Shown piece by piece: positions 8,115-16,011 of a stretch of DNA of 22,616 bases. A program made the translations under genes and the position numbers. Within the stretch, counting starts at the first letter, position 1; every line of letters starts with the position of its first letter. The notes beneath the pieces were generated by a model, which was not told the DNA's origin, ran no database searches, and worked only from the letters and a program-made list of their open reading frames with translations. Source of the stretch: Clostridia bacterium (lineage in GTDB: Bacteria > Bacillota > Clostridia > Christensenellales > Aristaeellaceae); the NCBI GenBank assembly GCA_016296675.1, contig JAEDIV010000022.1:1-22616 (forward strand), read 5' to 3'.

Positions 8115-8783
8115 TCAGATATTCAGCGCCCAGTTGGGGCCGGTGATGCCGGGAAACGCGCCGTTTGCGGCGTTTTTAGAATCTACATGCGCGGTCAGCC
8201 ATTTTCCAACCGCCCAGAGAAGCTTTTCTTCGTCCGCAGCTTTGGTGTTTACCGCGTCAAGCGCGCCGTTCACGCCGTCCTCCAGCACGACAAGGCAGTT
8301 GAAGCCATTTTCCTGCGTGCGGCAGGGCGCATAGTGCATAACCAGAGGGAATACCTCGACAACCGTCATCGGGGGCAGGTAGAAAGCAACAGCTTCGTTG
8401 GAATCAAGGTATCCGTCATGAAGCTGGCAGGGGAGTGCAAGTATAAGAACGCATCCGGTCGTAGAGAAGTTAACCTCGCTGCACTTGTGATATTCCATCG
8501 CGTTCATGGTAAAACCATGACCGTTGCAGTAGCCGGCTTCGACGGGCATCATGCCGAAAGCGACTCTTCTGATTTTCGAAACAGCGTCAAGCGAAATCAG
8601 CTTTTCGTCATTAGCGCGGTAGGTATTGCCCGTTTCTGGCATGATTGTTCCTTCCATTGCGTTTGCAAGCTCGGAAACATCGCCGATATTAAGAATTCGT
8701 CCATAGGGCGCAAATTCAGGATCGGTCACGCTGAAGATCTTCAGTTCCGGATTCTTTTCTCTAAGTTTTTTAAGCATTTCCAT
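8115..8783 (-). CDS. DUF4867-type protein, cupin-like, function unknown
   Basis: 222 aa. The N-terminus (M-E-M-L-K-K-L, then the V-T-D-P-E-F-A-P-Y-G-R segment) and the central N-A-M-E-Y-H-K-C-S-E-V-N segment match what I remember of DUF4867. H99, E103 and H150 could be metal ligands of a cupin-like fold, by analogy only. The frame is open upstream to 8999, but AAAGGAGG sits about 7 bases before the ATG at 8783, and the upstream extension looks like non-coding promoter DNA. It is divergent from the isomerase gene, so it probably takes part in the same sugar pathway. No reaction is known to me. Confidence 0.8.
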   Translation of the reverse strand: MEMLKKLREKNPELKIFSVTDPEFAPYGRILNIGDVSELANAMEGTIMPETGNTYRANDEKLISLDAVSKIRRVAFGMMPVEAGYCNGHGFTMNAMEYHKCSEVNFSTTGCVLILALPCQLHDGYLDSNEAVAFYLPPMTVVEVFPLVMHYAPCRTQENGFNCLVVLEDGVNGALDAVNTKAADEEKLLWAVGKWLTAHVDSKNAANGAFPGITGPNWALNI

Positions 8784-8835
8784 CCTATTTCCTCCTTTGT
8801 GTCGCAAGCAATTTTGGTAAATGACGTCCGGCTTC

Positions 8836-8864
8836 ATTATACTGTATTTTTTCGTCCGCGAAAA
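8836..8864 (-). promoter_or_regulatory. Promoter candidate for the DUF4867-type gene
   Basis: On the minus strand a perfect TATAAT (8836-8841) lies about 50 bases before the start codon. At a 17-base spacing the -35 element would be TTTTCG (8859-8864), a poor match, which suggests dependence on an activator. Confidence 0.45.
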
Positions 8865-8992
8865 CGAGAACATTCTGCTGTAAATGTCCAATCCTGCTGT
8901 TTTGCGCCAAAAGCGCATATCGCCGTGCGTTTTCTGCAAGAAAAAATGCGTTTTTTGCGCAGTTTTAGCCCTTAAAATGACAGCATTCTCCA

Positions 8993-9021
8993 TTGACATA
9001 TTTCTCTGGCTGGTGTATTCT
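8993..9021 (+). promoter_or_regulatory. Strong SigA-type promoter for the isomerase-aldolase operon
   Basis: Perfect TTGACA at 8993-8998, a 17-base spacer, then TATTCT at 9016-9021 (5 of 6 to consensus). The predicted transcript starts near 9028, leaving a leader of about 87 bases that contains the ATCAATTGAT palindrome. The rest of 8784-9114 contains no gene. It includes GCG-rich A/T tracts around 8900-8965 that could hold regulator sites. Confidence 0.75.
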
Positions 9022-9061
9022 GTGTGCAGGAAAGGGAAATCTTAACATTTATTGGCGCAAT

Positions 9062-9071
9062 ATCAATTGAT
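9062..9071. promoter_or_regulatory. Perfect palindrome ATCAATTGAT, possible operator
   Basis: A 10-bp perfect palindrome about 34 bases downstream of the predicted transcription start of the isomerase operon. The same ten bases recur at 12317-12326 upstream of the AraC-type gene. A site in this position would suit a repressor acting as a roadblock. No regulator is assigned. Confidence 0.4.
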
Positions 9072-9114
9072 TACACTTCTTCACCGGAAGCACAACACCA
9101 AAGGAGGATAATCC

Positions 9115-10506
9115 ATGCTGAACTTTCATGTAAAAATCGGTCTCATTCCCATCCGGCGCGATTGCACGCCTCGTCCCGGCGCATTCAATTGGGAAGTAGC
9201 GGAGGAACGCGGCCGCAGCATCGTTAAATACATCAAAGAGCATTATTCCAGCGAGAATGTTTCCTTCACGGATCTGAAGGGTGTAAACGACGTTGAATGC
9301 CTGTTCTCCGAAAACGATGTAGAAGCCGTCGTAAACAAAATGCGCGCCGAAAAGGTGGACGGCATTGTCATTATTAACGCCAACTTCGGAAACGAAGAGG
9401 TCGCCGCGCTCGTCACCAAGGAGCTGGGCCTTCCCGTGCTTCTGTGGGCGCCGCTGGATACCAGCTACGAGCCCAACGGCGTGCGCTTCACCGACAGCCA
9501 GTGCGGCGTATTCGGCGTAAGCCGCCAGCTTCAGCGCAACAATATTCCCTTTACTTATGTGGAATGCTGCAGCGTCGATCACGAAATTTTCGCGCGCGGC
9601 ATCGACCGCTTCTCCCGCGTCGTCTGCATGGTCAAAAACTTCCGCGGCATGCGCATTCTGCAGGTGGGTCTGCGCCCGAAGCCCTTCTCGAGCGTTATTT
9701 TTAACGAGGGCGAACTGATGCAGCGCTTCGGCATCCGCTGCATTCCTTTAAGCATGGCGCAGCTTGCCAGCCGCTACAACAAAATTCTCTTAGAATACGA
9801 CGACGAGCTTGAAAAAGGCGCGGAGCTTCTCAGATCCCGCTACGAGCTTGACTCGGTTACGGAAGGAAAGCTCAAGAAAATCTACGCCTTCGTAATTCTT
9901 TATAAAAATCTTACCGAGGAATTCGGCGTTCAGGCAATTTCTGCTGAATGCTGGTCCAGCATCGAGCTTGCCGTAGACGCAATGCCCTGCATCGCATACG
10001 GCATTTTGGCCGATATGGGCTATATCGTCAGCTGCGAAGCGGATATGCACGGCGCAATCACCATGGCGCTTCTCGCCTGCGCGTCTTTTGGAAAGAATCC
10101 CTCGTTCTTCGGCGAATTCACCGTGCGTCATCCCGAAAACCGCTGCGCAGAGTTGCTTTGGCATTGCGGCCAGTTCGCCTACAGCCTGAAAAAGCCCGGC
10201 GTTACCGCAAAGACCGTCACGCAGCGCCATTGGTTTGAAATCAAAAACAGCACCTACACCCTCGCCCGCATGGATCAGGACGACGGCAAATATATGCTCC
10301 TTGCCGGTACCTGCAAAAGCACCGACGGCCCCGAAACCAACGGCACCTATCTGTGGGCGCATTTTGACAATTTGGACGCCTGGGAGCGCAAGCTCATCGA
10401 AGGTCCCTACATCCATCACATGGCCGAGGTTGAGGGCGATTATACCGAGGAACTTGCAGAATTCTGCAAATTTATTCCCAATCTCACTCTTGATACCGTA
10501 AAATAA
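9115..10506 (+). CDS. L-fucose/L-arabinose isomerase-like sugar isomerase
   Basis: 463 aa, the size of the shorter COG2407-type sugar isomerases rather than full FucI (about 590 aa). The conserved core S-C-E-A-D-M-H-G-A-I-T-M (residues 306-317), with E308 and D310, and an earlier A-E-C-W (E278) fit the acidic metal site of the fucose-isomerase family. His434/His435 near the C-terminus could complete it. Such enzymes interconvert aldoses and ketoses in the cytoplasm. AAGGAGG precedes the ATG at 9115. It is the first gene of a two-gene rightward operon with a class II aldolase. No dedicated kinase is adjacent, so the PfkB kinase at 13572-14564 is the candidate partner. The sugar is not determined. 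Confidence 0.85.
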   Translation: MLNFHVKIGLIPIRRDCTPRPGAFNWEVAEERGRSIVKYIKEHYSSENVSFTDLKGVNDVECLFSENDVEAVVNKMRAEKVDGIVIINANFGNEEVAALVTKELGLPVLLWAPLDTSYEPNGVRFTDSQCGVFGVSRQLQRNNIPFTYVECCSVDHEIFARGIDRFSRVVCMVKNFRGMRILQVGLRPKPFSSVIFNEGELMQRFGIRCIPLSMAQLASRYNKILLEYDDELEKGAELLRSRYELDSVTEGKLKKIYAFVILYKNLTEEFGVQAISAECWSSIELAVDAMPCIAYGILADMGYIVSCEADMHGAITMALLACASFGKNPSFFGEFTVRHPENRCAELLWHCGQFAYSLKKPGVTAKTVTQRHWFEIKNSTYTLARMDQDDGKYMLLAGTCKSTDGPETNGTYLWAHFDNLDAWERKLIEGPYIHHMAEVEGDYTEELAEFCKFIPNLTLDTVK

Positions 10507-10519
10507 GGAGGATTGGGCC

Positions 10520-11350
10520 ATGATTTTCGATCTGAAAAGTATTCTTTCTCTTGCCGATCAGCATGGCGTTGCGGTTCCCGCTTTCAACGTATACAATCTT
10601 GAAACGCTGATGGGCGTCAAACTTGCTGCAGAGGAAGCGCAGGCACCCGTAATTATCCAGATGTATTCAAGACTTTTCGATAATCTCGACGGAAGTCTGT
10701 TGTCTCCCGCCATCCTTGAAGCCATCCGCCAGCTGAAGACACCTGCCGCTTTCCACCTCGACCACGGCGCGGGCATCCCTCAGGTTATGCGCGCGCTGCG
10801 CATGGGCGCAACCGGAATCATGATCGACGCCTCCACGCTACCGCTTGAGGAAAACATCGAAAAAACCAAAGAAGCCGTCGCACTTTGCCGAAGCGTAAAT
10901 GTTCCCGTGGAAGCAGAGCTTGGTCACATCGGCGGCGCAAACGACGAGGTTTTAAGCAACTTTACAGATATCGACGAGGCGGAGCGCTTCGTTTCCGAAA
11001 CGAATGTAGACTGCCTAGCCATCATGGTTGGAACAGGACACGGCAGATATGCCAAAACACCTGTTCTTGATATTGATCGCATTCGCACTATCCGCGAAAA
11101 GACCGGTGTTCCCATGGTTCTGCATGGCGGCTCCGGCGTTCCCGACGACCAGATTCGCATGGCAATCGAAGCCGGTGTTCGCAAAATCAATTTCGCCACC
11201 GACCTTTGCTACGCGTTTATGGATGCGGCATTCGGTTCAAAGCGTAACTTTGCTCCCCTGGATCTTTTCATGCGCGACCCGGTTCAGGCAGCGAAGGAAT
11301 ATGCACTCAGCAAGATTCGTCTTCTGGGCGCGGACAAAATCGAGTGCTGA
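10520..11350 (+). CDS. Class II (zinc) ketose-bisphosphate aldolase, GatY/FbaA/IolJ-like
   Basis: 276 aa, typical length. The family motifs are present: H-L-D-H-G (residues 79-83, catalytic D81 and Zn ligand H82), V-E-A-E-L-G-H-I-G-G (130-139), G-T-G-H-G-R-Y (171-177, Zn ligand H174), L-H-G-G-S-G-V-P (201-208, Zn ligand H202) and K-I-N-F-A-T-D-L (222-229). It should cleave a phosphorylated ketose to DHAP plus an aldehyde. GGAGG lies 9 bases before the ATG and only 13 bases separate it from the isomerase, so the two are co-transcribed. Specificity (fructose, tagatose or a deoxy sugar) cannot be read from the sequence. Confidence 0.92.
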   Translation: MIFDLKSILSLADQHGVAVPAFNVYNLETLMGVKLAAEEAQAPVIIQMYSRLFDNLDGSLLSPAILEAIRQLKTPAAFHLDHGAGIPQVMRALRMGATGIMIDASTLPLEENIEKTKEAVALCRSVNVPVEAELGHIGGANDEVLSNFTDIDEAERFVSETNVDCLAIMVGTGHGRYAKTPVLDIDRIRTIREKTGVPMVLHGGSGVPDDQIRMAIEAGVRKINFATDLCYAFMDAAFGSKRNFAPLDLFMRDPVQAAKEYALSKIRLLGADKIEC

Positions 11351-11369
11351 AAACCCCTTCACCCCCTTC

Positions 11370-11409
11370 AAAAAACGAGGCTGCTCATTTTCGATCAGCC
11401 TTGTTTTTT
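11370..11409. terminator. Bidirectional terminator between the aldolase and AraC genes
   Basis: AAAAAAC-x-AGGCTG pairs with CAGCCT-x-GTTTTTT around a 12-base loop, with A/T runs on both sides. It can end transcripts from both convergent genes. Confidence 0.85.
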
Positions 11410-11419
11410 CAATTAGAAA

Positions 11420-12295
11420 TCAGTCCTCAGACGCTGTGTTCGACAAGCGGAATTGCTTCGGCGTACAGCCGACGTATTTTCTGAAAATACGGCTGAAATA
11501 ACAGGGATCCTTGAATCCAGACTGCGATGCAATATCATTAATGCTCAAGGATGAATTCAAAATCATATCCTTTGCAGCATCAATTCGCATCGAAACAATG
11601 AATTTATACGGCGAAACGCCTGTATACTGTGTAAACAGATGCGCGAACCTGCCTAAACTCAGATTGACCATCCGCGCACAGCTTTCAAGCGTGATATCCT
11701 CCTGAAAGTGTTCACTCATATAATCAAGCGCGGGCAGAATTGCATTGCATTCAGGCCGGTCTTTCCGGTCCTTGCTTTTTAAAAGCAAGTCAAGAATCTG
11801 AAGCAAAAGACCGTTAATTCCAGGCTGAGACACAGGTTTTCTTCCATTCATAACCTTCAGCGGACGGAACAGCTGCACCATCTGGTGAAACAGCACGCGA
11901 AGCATCGTGCGGTTTTCAACCGAACAAATTACATAACTGTCCGATTGAAACAATCTCATAGTTTCTTCTATACCTGTTCCGGTAAAATAGACGTAATATA
12001 TGATCGGATTCCCTTCGGAGGAAAAATACGTTACATTTTTCACACCCGGCATAAAAAGAATATATTTTCCCGCATTCAGCCGAACAATGTCTGAGCTGAA
12101 GCTGACTTCGATCCATCCTCGTTCCACATACAAGACACCATAGTCCTTGCGGCCTTCCGGGCGCAATAAAGCAAGATGACTTGGATAATTCTGCCGCATG
12201 CCGCAGTTATTCACTTGTACGGAATGCAAAGCAGGAAAATCCGTCAAATCCTTATAAGGATGCAGACTTCCTGTATGAAGCTTATTCTCTTTCAC
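11420..12295 (-). CDS. AraC-family transcriptional regulator
   Basis: 291 aa. The first roughly 150 residues look like the cupin-type sugar-sensing domain. The C-terminal ~100 residues (about 185-285) form the double helix-turn-helix, with I-T-L-E-S-C-A-R-M-V-N-L-S as the first HTH and I-N-D-I-A-S-Q-S-G-F-K-D-P-C-Y-F-S-R-I-F as the classic second HTH. The start is a GTG at 12295 with AGGAG about 12 bases upstream; the next ATG would remove 32 residues. It lies 58 bases after the iron alcohol dehydrogenase on the same strand and may be partly read through from that operon. It is the only intact regulator in the window and probably controls one or more of the sugar operons. Confidence 0.93.
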   Translation of the reverse strand: MKENKLHTGSLHPYKDLTDFPALHSVQVNNCGMRQNYPSHLALLRPEGRKDYGVLYVERGWIEVSFSSDIVRLNAGKYILFMPGVKNVTYFSSEGNPIIYYVYFTGTGIEETMRLFQSDSYVICSVENRTMLRVLFHQMVQLFRPLKVMNGRKPVSQPGINGLLLQILDLLLKSKDRKDRPECNAILPALDYMSEHFQEDITLESCARMVNLSLGRFAHLFTQYTGVSPYKFIVSMRIDAAKDMILNSSLSINDIASQSGFKDPCYFSRIFRKYVGCTPKQFRLSNTASED

Positions 12296-12316
12296 AGCAA
12301 ACTTTTTCTCCTATCC

Positions 12317-12326
12317 ATCAATTGAT
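12317..12326. promoter_or_regulatory. Second copy of the ATCAATTGAT palindrome, upstream of the AraC gene
   Basis: Identical to the 10-bp palindrome at 9062-9071. It lies 22 bases before the AraC start codon, close to the ribosome site, in the short gap after the alcohol dehydrogenase. It may mark autoregulation or shared control. Confidence 0.4.
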
Positions 12327-12353
12327 AAACAAATCGCATGGTTGATTCTGATA

Positions 12354-13538
12354 TCAGAAACCGTTTGCGTAATTTTCCGCAGCGAAAAGACTGTCTATAA
12401 GTCCCTGCTCTGTTACCGTAAACGGCAAGGCGTCCAAGCTGCCTTTAGGGCCTATGGTTGCATCAAACGCTGCTTTCCATTCCTTGCGGGTACATTCACC
12501 CATACCCATTTCCTTGAGCGTAGTCGGAATCCCCACAGATTTTGCAAAATGCAAATAGGTCTTGATTTCATCCTCTGATGCGCCGACAAACGCAAGCATC
12601 GGAAGAACGCCGTAACCTACGCGCAGGCCATGAGGCAAAGCATGCATCTTCTCAAAATACAAAAACATCTCATCGAGAACATGCGCATATCCCGTAAGGC
12701 AAATCATATTCAAGGGACCGCAGTTATGCATAATCATAGAAACAACCGTTTCAAATGCGCGGTTAATTTTACCTTCCCTGAGCGCCTGAAAAGCCATCGG
12801 AGCCTGTTTCATGAGAATATCCGCAGATAAAACAATGCCTTCCTCCGCAAAGACCGGAAGGTTTTCTGTGCTTGCGCTCATGCGAAGGTTTGATATTGCT
12901 TCAAAATATGTTGCAGCAATGTCTCCGATTCCTGCCGAGAACATCCGTGGTGGATTGTGAATCAAAAGTTCCGTATCCACAAGCACCAATTCAGGTGCGT
13001 TGTCCATGCGCAAATATCTGTCGATGCGTTTTCCATCCGGCGTATACAGCACGCTCAGCGTGGATACGCTAGCGTTGGTTGCAGCCAGCGTCGGCACAAG
13101 CACAACCTTTACGGGAAGATAACTCGTAATGGCTCTGGCAAAATCCTGCGCCTTTCCGCCGCCGATGCCGACAACCGTATCGTAGCCGCCGGTCAGCACC
13201 ATTTCCGACACACGCCGAATGTTTGCTTCCGCCATGGGCGTTTCATCCAGATCATAAAAATCATATTGAAGATCCTCGCGCAGCTCATCCAGGCGCTCTG
13301 TCATGGTAAAATATCTTTTGTATCTAGCGCTATCATCCGCCAGTTTTTCATTCATGCACTCCTTCGCTGACAAGCAGAATCCTTCTCGGATTCGCTTTTC
13401 AACTGCGTCTTTTACAGGTCCGCAGCTTGTCAGCATGAGCGCTTTTTTGCCAAAGAGCGAAATATAGTTAGCCAGTTCTTTAAGCGCACCTTCAAACTGC
13501 ACATAACGTCTGGCCACATGGTATTCATAATAGCTCAC
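12354..13538 (-). CDS. Iron-containing (group III) alcohol dehydrogenase, glycerol-dehydrogenase-like
   Basis: 394 aa. The NAD site G-G-G-K-x-x-D is at residues 126-132, and a P-T-L-A-A-T-N-A-S-V-S-T-L-S-V-L-Y stretch at 149-165 resembles GldA. The metal ligands are D206 (in G-I-G-D), H286 (in Y-A-H-V) and H303 (in P-H-G-L-R-V-G-Y-G). It should interconvert a polyol or alcohol and an aldehyde or ketone with NAD. The start is GTG at 13538 with AAGGAG about 11 bases upstream; no better ATG exists. It is the last metabolic gene of the right-hand operon and may recycle NADH by reducing an aldehyde or ketone from aldol cleavage. The substrate is unknown. Confidence 0.9.
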   Translation of the reverse strand: MSYYEYHVARRYVQFEGALKELANYISLFGKKALMLTSCGPVKDAVEKRIREGFCLSAKECMNEKLADDSARYKRYFTMTERLDELREDLQYDFYDLDETPMAEANIRRVSEMVLTGGYDTVVGIGGGKAQDFARAITSYLPVKVVLVPTLAATNASVSTLSVLYTPDGKRIDRYLRMDNAPELVLVDTELLIHNPPRMFSAGIGDIAATYFEAISNLRMSASTENLPVFAEEGIVLSADILMKQAPMAFQALREGKINRAFETVVSMIMHNCGPLNMICLTGYAHVLDEMFLYFEKMHALPHGLRVGYGVLPMLAFVGASEDEIKTYLHFAKSVGIPTTLKEMGMGECTRKEWKAAFDATIGPKGSLDALPFTVTEQGLIDSLFAAENYANGF

Positions 13539-13571
13539 GACGATATTCTCCTTAATTTTGACTATGTGCCG

Positions 13572-14564
13572 TCAGTTACGATTTCCGAAAAAACCGTGGC
13601 GATAATGGAATTCTCTTTCGTTCAGTTCTTTTTGGTCAATTTCACCGGTCTCGAGGAATTTCATCACATGCTCGGCTGTCGGGATACCCATGCGTCCGCC
13701 CTGACGGGTACACTTGATGGCAGAAACCGCCGCGCAGAAACGGACGGACGTCTTGATATCCCATCCCTGTAGATAGCAGTAAATGTATGCGCCGTGGAAT
13801 ACGTCGCCCGCGCCGGTGGAGTCAACGGTCTTCACCTTGAAAATCGGCCAAGTAAAGAATTCATCTCCGTCCAGACCAAATCCGCCTTCGGTACCAAAGG
13901 TAAACAAAACAACTTCGGGACCCTGGCTGCGGATATAGCGTACTACAGACTCCCTGTCGTTTCCGTCCAACCCTTTATCGGCAACTACACCTTTGTAATA
14001 GGTTTCCGAAGCAATGAAAAAATCATAATGTGCGTAATTTTCGTACACATCCGGGCGATAATAGTTTGCGTCAATACAAACCTTTCCGCCACTTGCGTGA
14101 ATCATTTCTGCCGCGCGAACGCACGCAGGCGTGATAAGGCCACCCAGATGCAAAACCTTCGCAGACTGAATATACTTTTCGTCCAGATCCTCCGGCTGCA
14201 GCTGTCGACAGGTTCCGGAAATGCTCAGAAAATTCTTTCCGTCGCATCCGCTCTCGGTTACAGCGATCGAGAAATCTGTGCGCTTGCCAGGATCAATCAC
14301 AATTCTTGACGTATCAACATGATTGAATTTGAAATCCTCGATATTGGCATATCCGAAAAGATCATCTCCTACAACGCCCACACATGAAGCCTTGAGTCCC
14401 AGCGTACCAGCGGCAGCCAAAGCCGTCGTTACATTTCCGCCGCCCTGAAAGCAGTATTCTTTCAAGCGCATATTCTGATTGGTCACGGGGAGTTTGTCAA
14501 GATCCACCAACAAATCCTGCATCGGATTCGCAAGTCCGATGACATCCAATGTTTTCTCCATCAT
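13572..14564 (-). CDS. PfkB/ribokinase-family carbohydrate kinase
   Basis: 330 aa. The glycine-rich G-G-G-N sugar-contact motif is at residues 41-44. The C-terminal signature D-S-T-G-A-G-D-V-F-H-G-A-Y (248-260) carries the catalytic base D254 and the anion hole. Family members phosphorylate ribose, fructose phosphates, 2-keto-3-deoxygluconate and similar sugars with ATP. Two adjacent ATGs exist. AAAGGAGG lies 7 bases before the first (14564) and overlaps the stop of the aldehyde dehydrogenase gene, so the two are translationally linked. It could serve the isomerase-aldolase branch or phosphorylate a keto-deoxy acid. The sequence does not decide. Confidence 0.92.
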   Translation of the reverse strand: MMEKTLDVIGLANPMQDLLVDLDKLPVTNQNMRLKEYCFQGGGNVTTALAAAGTLGLKASCVGVVGDDLFGYANIEDFKFNHVDTSRIVIDPGKRTDFSIAVTESGCDGKNFLSISGTCRQLQPEDLDEKYIQSAKVLHLGGLITPACVRAAEMIHASGGKVCIDANYYRPDVYENYAHYDFFIASETYYKGVVADKGLDGNDRESVVRYIRSQGPEVVLFTFGTEGGFGLDGDEFFTWPIFKVKTVDSTGAGDVFHGAYIYCYLQGWDIKTSVRFCAAVSAIKCTRQGGRMGIPTAEHVMKFLETGEIDQKELNEREFHYRHGFFGNRN

Positions 14565-14577
14565 TTTGTTTCCTCCT

Positions 14578-16008
14578 TTACGGAATCACAGACAGATATT
14601 TGAAATCAAAGTATTCTTCTAACGACCAGAAGGATTTGTCACAGCCGATTCCGGACTGTTTTACACCGGAATGCGGAACAAACTCGTTTCCGCCAGCACC
14701 GTTTACAAAGATCTCGCCTGCTTCGAACGCCTGGCAGGCCTTCGCGATATCAGGCGCACGATGTCCGAAGAAGTATGCAGACAAGCCGTAAATCGTGTTG
14801 TTTGCCTTTTCAAGCGCCTCATTCAGTTCACTGAAGGGCTGAATCGGAATGATCGGTCCGAAGATTTCTTCCTTGGAAACGCGCATGTCGTCCGTTACAT
14901 CTTTAAGAAGCGCAGGCATAATATAGCTTCCGGCTTCATAACCTTCGGGAATATTGCCGCCTGAAACAAGCTTTGCGCCTGCCGCCACCGCGTCATCAAT
15001 CAGTTCAATCATTCTGTCACGTGCTTTTTTGTCGATCATCGGGCAAATGATATAGCCCGGATCTTTCCATTTTCCAGGGACAATCTGTTTCAGCTGTTCT
15101 TCAACTGCATCTACAAGCTTAGAATAAACCTTTTCGTGAACATAGATTCTGTTGTAGTTTACACAGGTCTGGCCGGCAAAGGTTACCTTCTTGGCAATAA
15201 TGTTCGCTGCAACCTGATCCACGTCAACATCGTCCATAACCACAACAGGCGCGTTTCCACCAAGTTCAAAGGAGAACTTTTTAACGCTCGTGGCTGCTTC
15301 GCGCATAACCTGAAGACCAGTCTCGCTGGATCCGATCAGCGTAATCATTTTCGGAATTGACGAGCTGTTGAGCGTTTTCGCCACTTCGCCGGACGGGCCG
15401 GAAATAATGTTGATTACGCCGGCGGGGAAGCCTATTTTTGCTGCGAGCTCACCGATATACAAAGTAGCCAGCGGCGTCTGGCTGGAAGGTTTGATAATGC
15501 ACGCACAGCCGGAAACAACACTCGGGCACAGCTTGATACTGGCGTTTCCAAGAGGATAATTCCACGCAACATGTCCCACCACTACGCCAATCGGCTGACG
15601 CTCCACCAGATGCAAAGAAGCGCCCGGCGCCTTATCAAGAACAGGGAAGGACATGCCCAGCACGCGCTTGACTTCATCGGAATAGAAACCGCAGCTGGTG
15701 ATAAACCAATCTACATCTCCCGCCGCTGCAGGATACGGACGTCCGGATTCTGCCGAAACCAGTTCAATCAGCTTTTCACGTTCATTGATGCATGCTTCGC
15801 GAAGCTTAAGCATCCAGCTTATGCGCTCGTTAACCGACGTCTTCGACCAGGTTTTGAAAGCGCGCGCCGCCGCTTCAAGCGCTTCCTCCGCTTGTTCCTT
15901 TGTGGCCAAATACAACGAATCAATTACGCTGCCATCTGCAGGGTTGATCACATCCGCCCTTTTTCCCAATCCATCAACCAGTTTGCCGTTAATGTACTGT
16001 TTGAACAT
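14578..16008 (-). CDS. NAD(P)-dependent aldehyde dehydrogenase
   Basis: 476 aa, standard length. All family landmarks are visible: oxyanion Asn150 in A-W-N-Y-P-L-G-N, K173 in the I-I-K-P-S cofactor segment, general base E248 in F-E-L-G-G, nucleophile C282 in F-A-G-Q-T-C and E381 in E-E-I-F-G-P. It should oxidise an aldehyde irreversibly to an acid. AAAGGGG lies 6 bases before the ATG, inside the end of the enolase-like gene, with a 3-base gap between the genes. In this operon glyceraldehyde or another product of aldol cleavage is the natural candidate, feeding the glycerate kinase. Substrate by context only. Confidence 0.94.
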   Translation of the reverse strand: MFKQYINGKLVDGLGKRADVINPADGSVIDSLYLATKEQAEEALEAAARAFKTWSKTSVNERISWMLKLREACINEREKLIELVSAESGRPYPAAAGDVDWFITSCGFYSDEVKRVLGMSFPVLDKAPGASLHLVERQPIGVVVGHVAWNYPLGNASIKLCPSVVSGCACIIKPSSQTPLATLYIGELAAKIGFPAGVINIISGPSGEVAKTLNSSSIPKMITLIGSSETGLQVMREAATSVKKFSFELGGNAPVVVMDDVDVDQVAANIIAKKVTFAGQTCVNYNRIYVHEKVYSKLVDAVEEQLKQIVPGKWKDPGYIICPMIDKKARDRMIELIDDAVAAGAKLVSGGNIPEGYEAGSYIMPALLKDVTDDMRVSKEEIFGPIIPIQPFSELNEALEKANNTIYGLSAYFFGHRAPDIAKACQAFEAGEIFVNGAGGNEFVPHSGVKQSGIGCDKSFWSLEEYFDFKYLSVIP

Positions 16009-16011
16009 GGT

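Noticed and set aside
12357..12370. Catabolite-repression (cre)-like sequence near the end of the iron alcohol dehydrogenase gene
   Set aside because: It has three mismatches to the cre consensus and lies over coding sequence.
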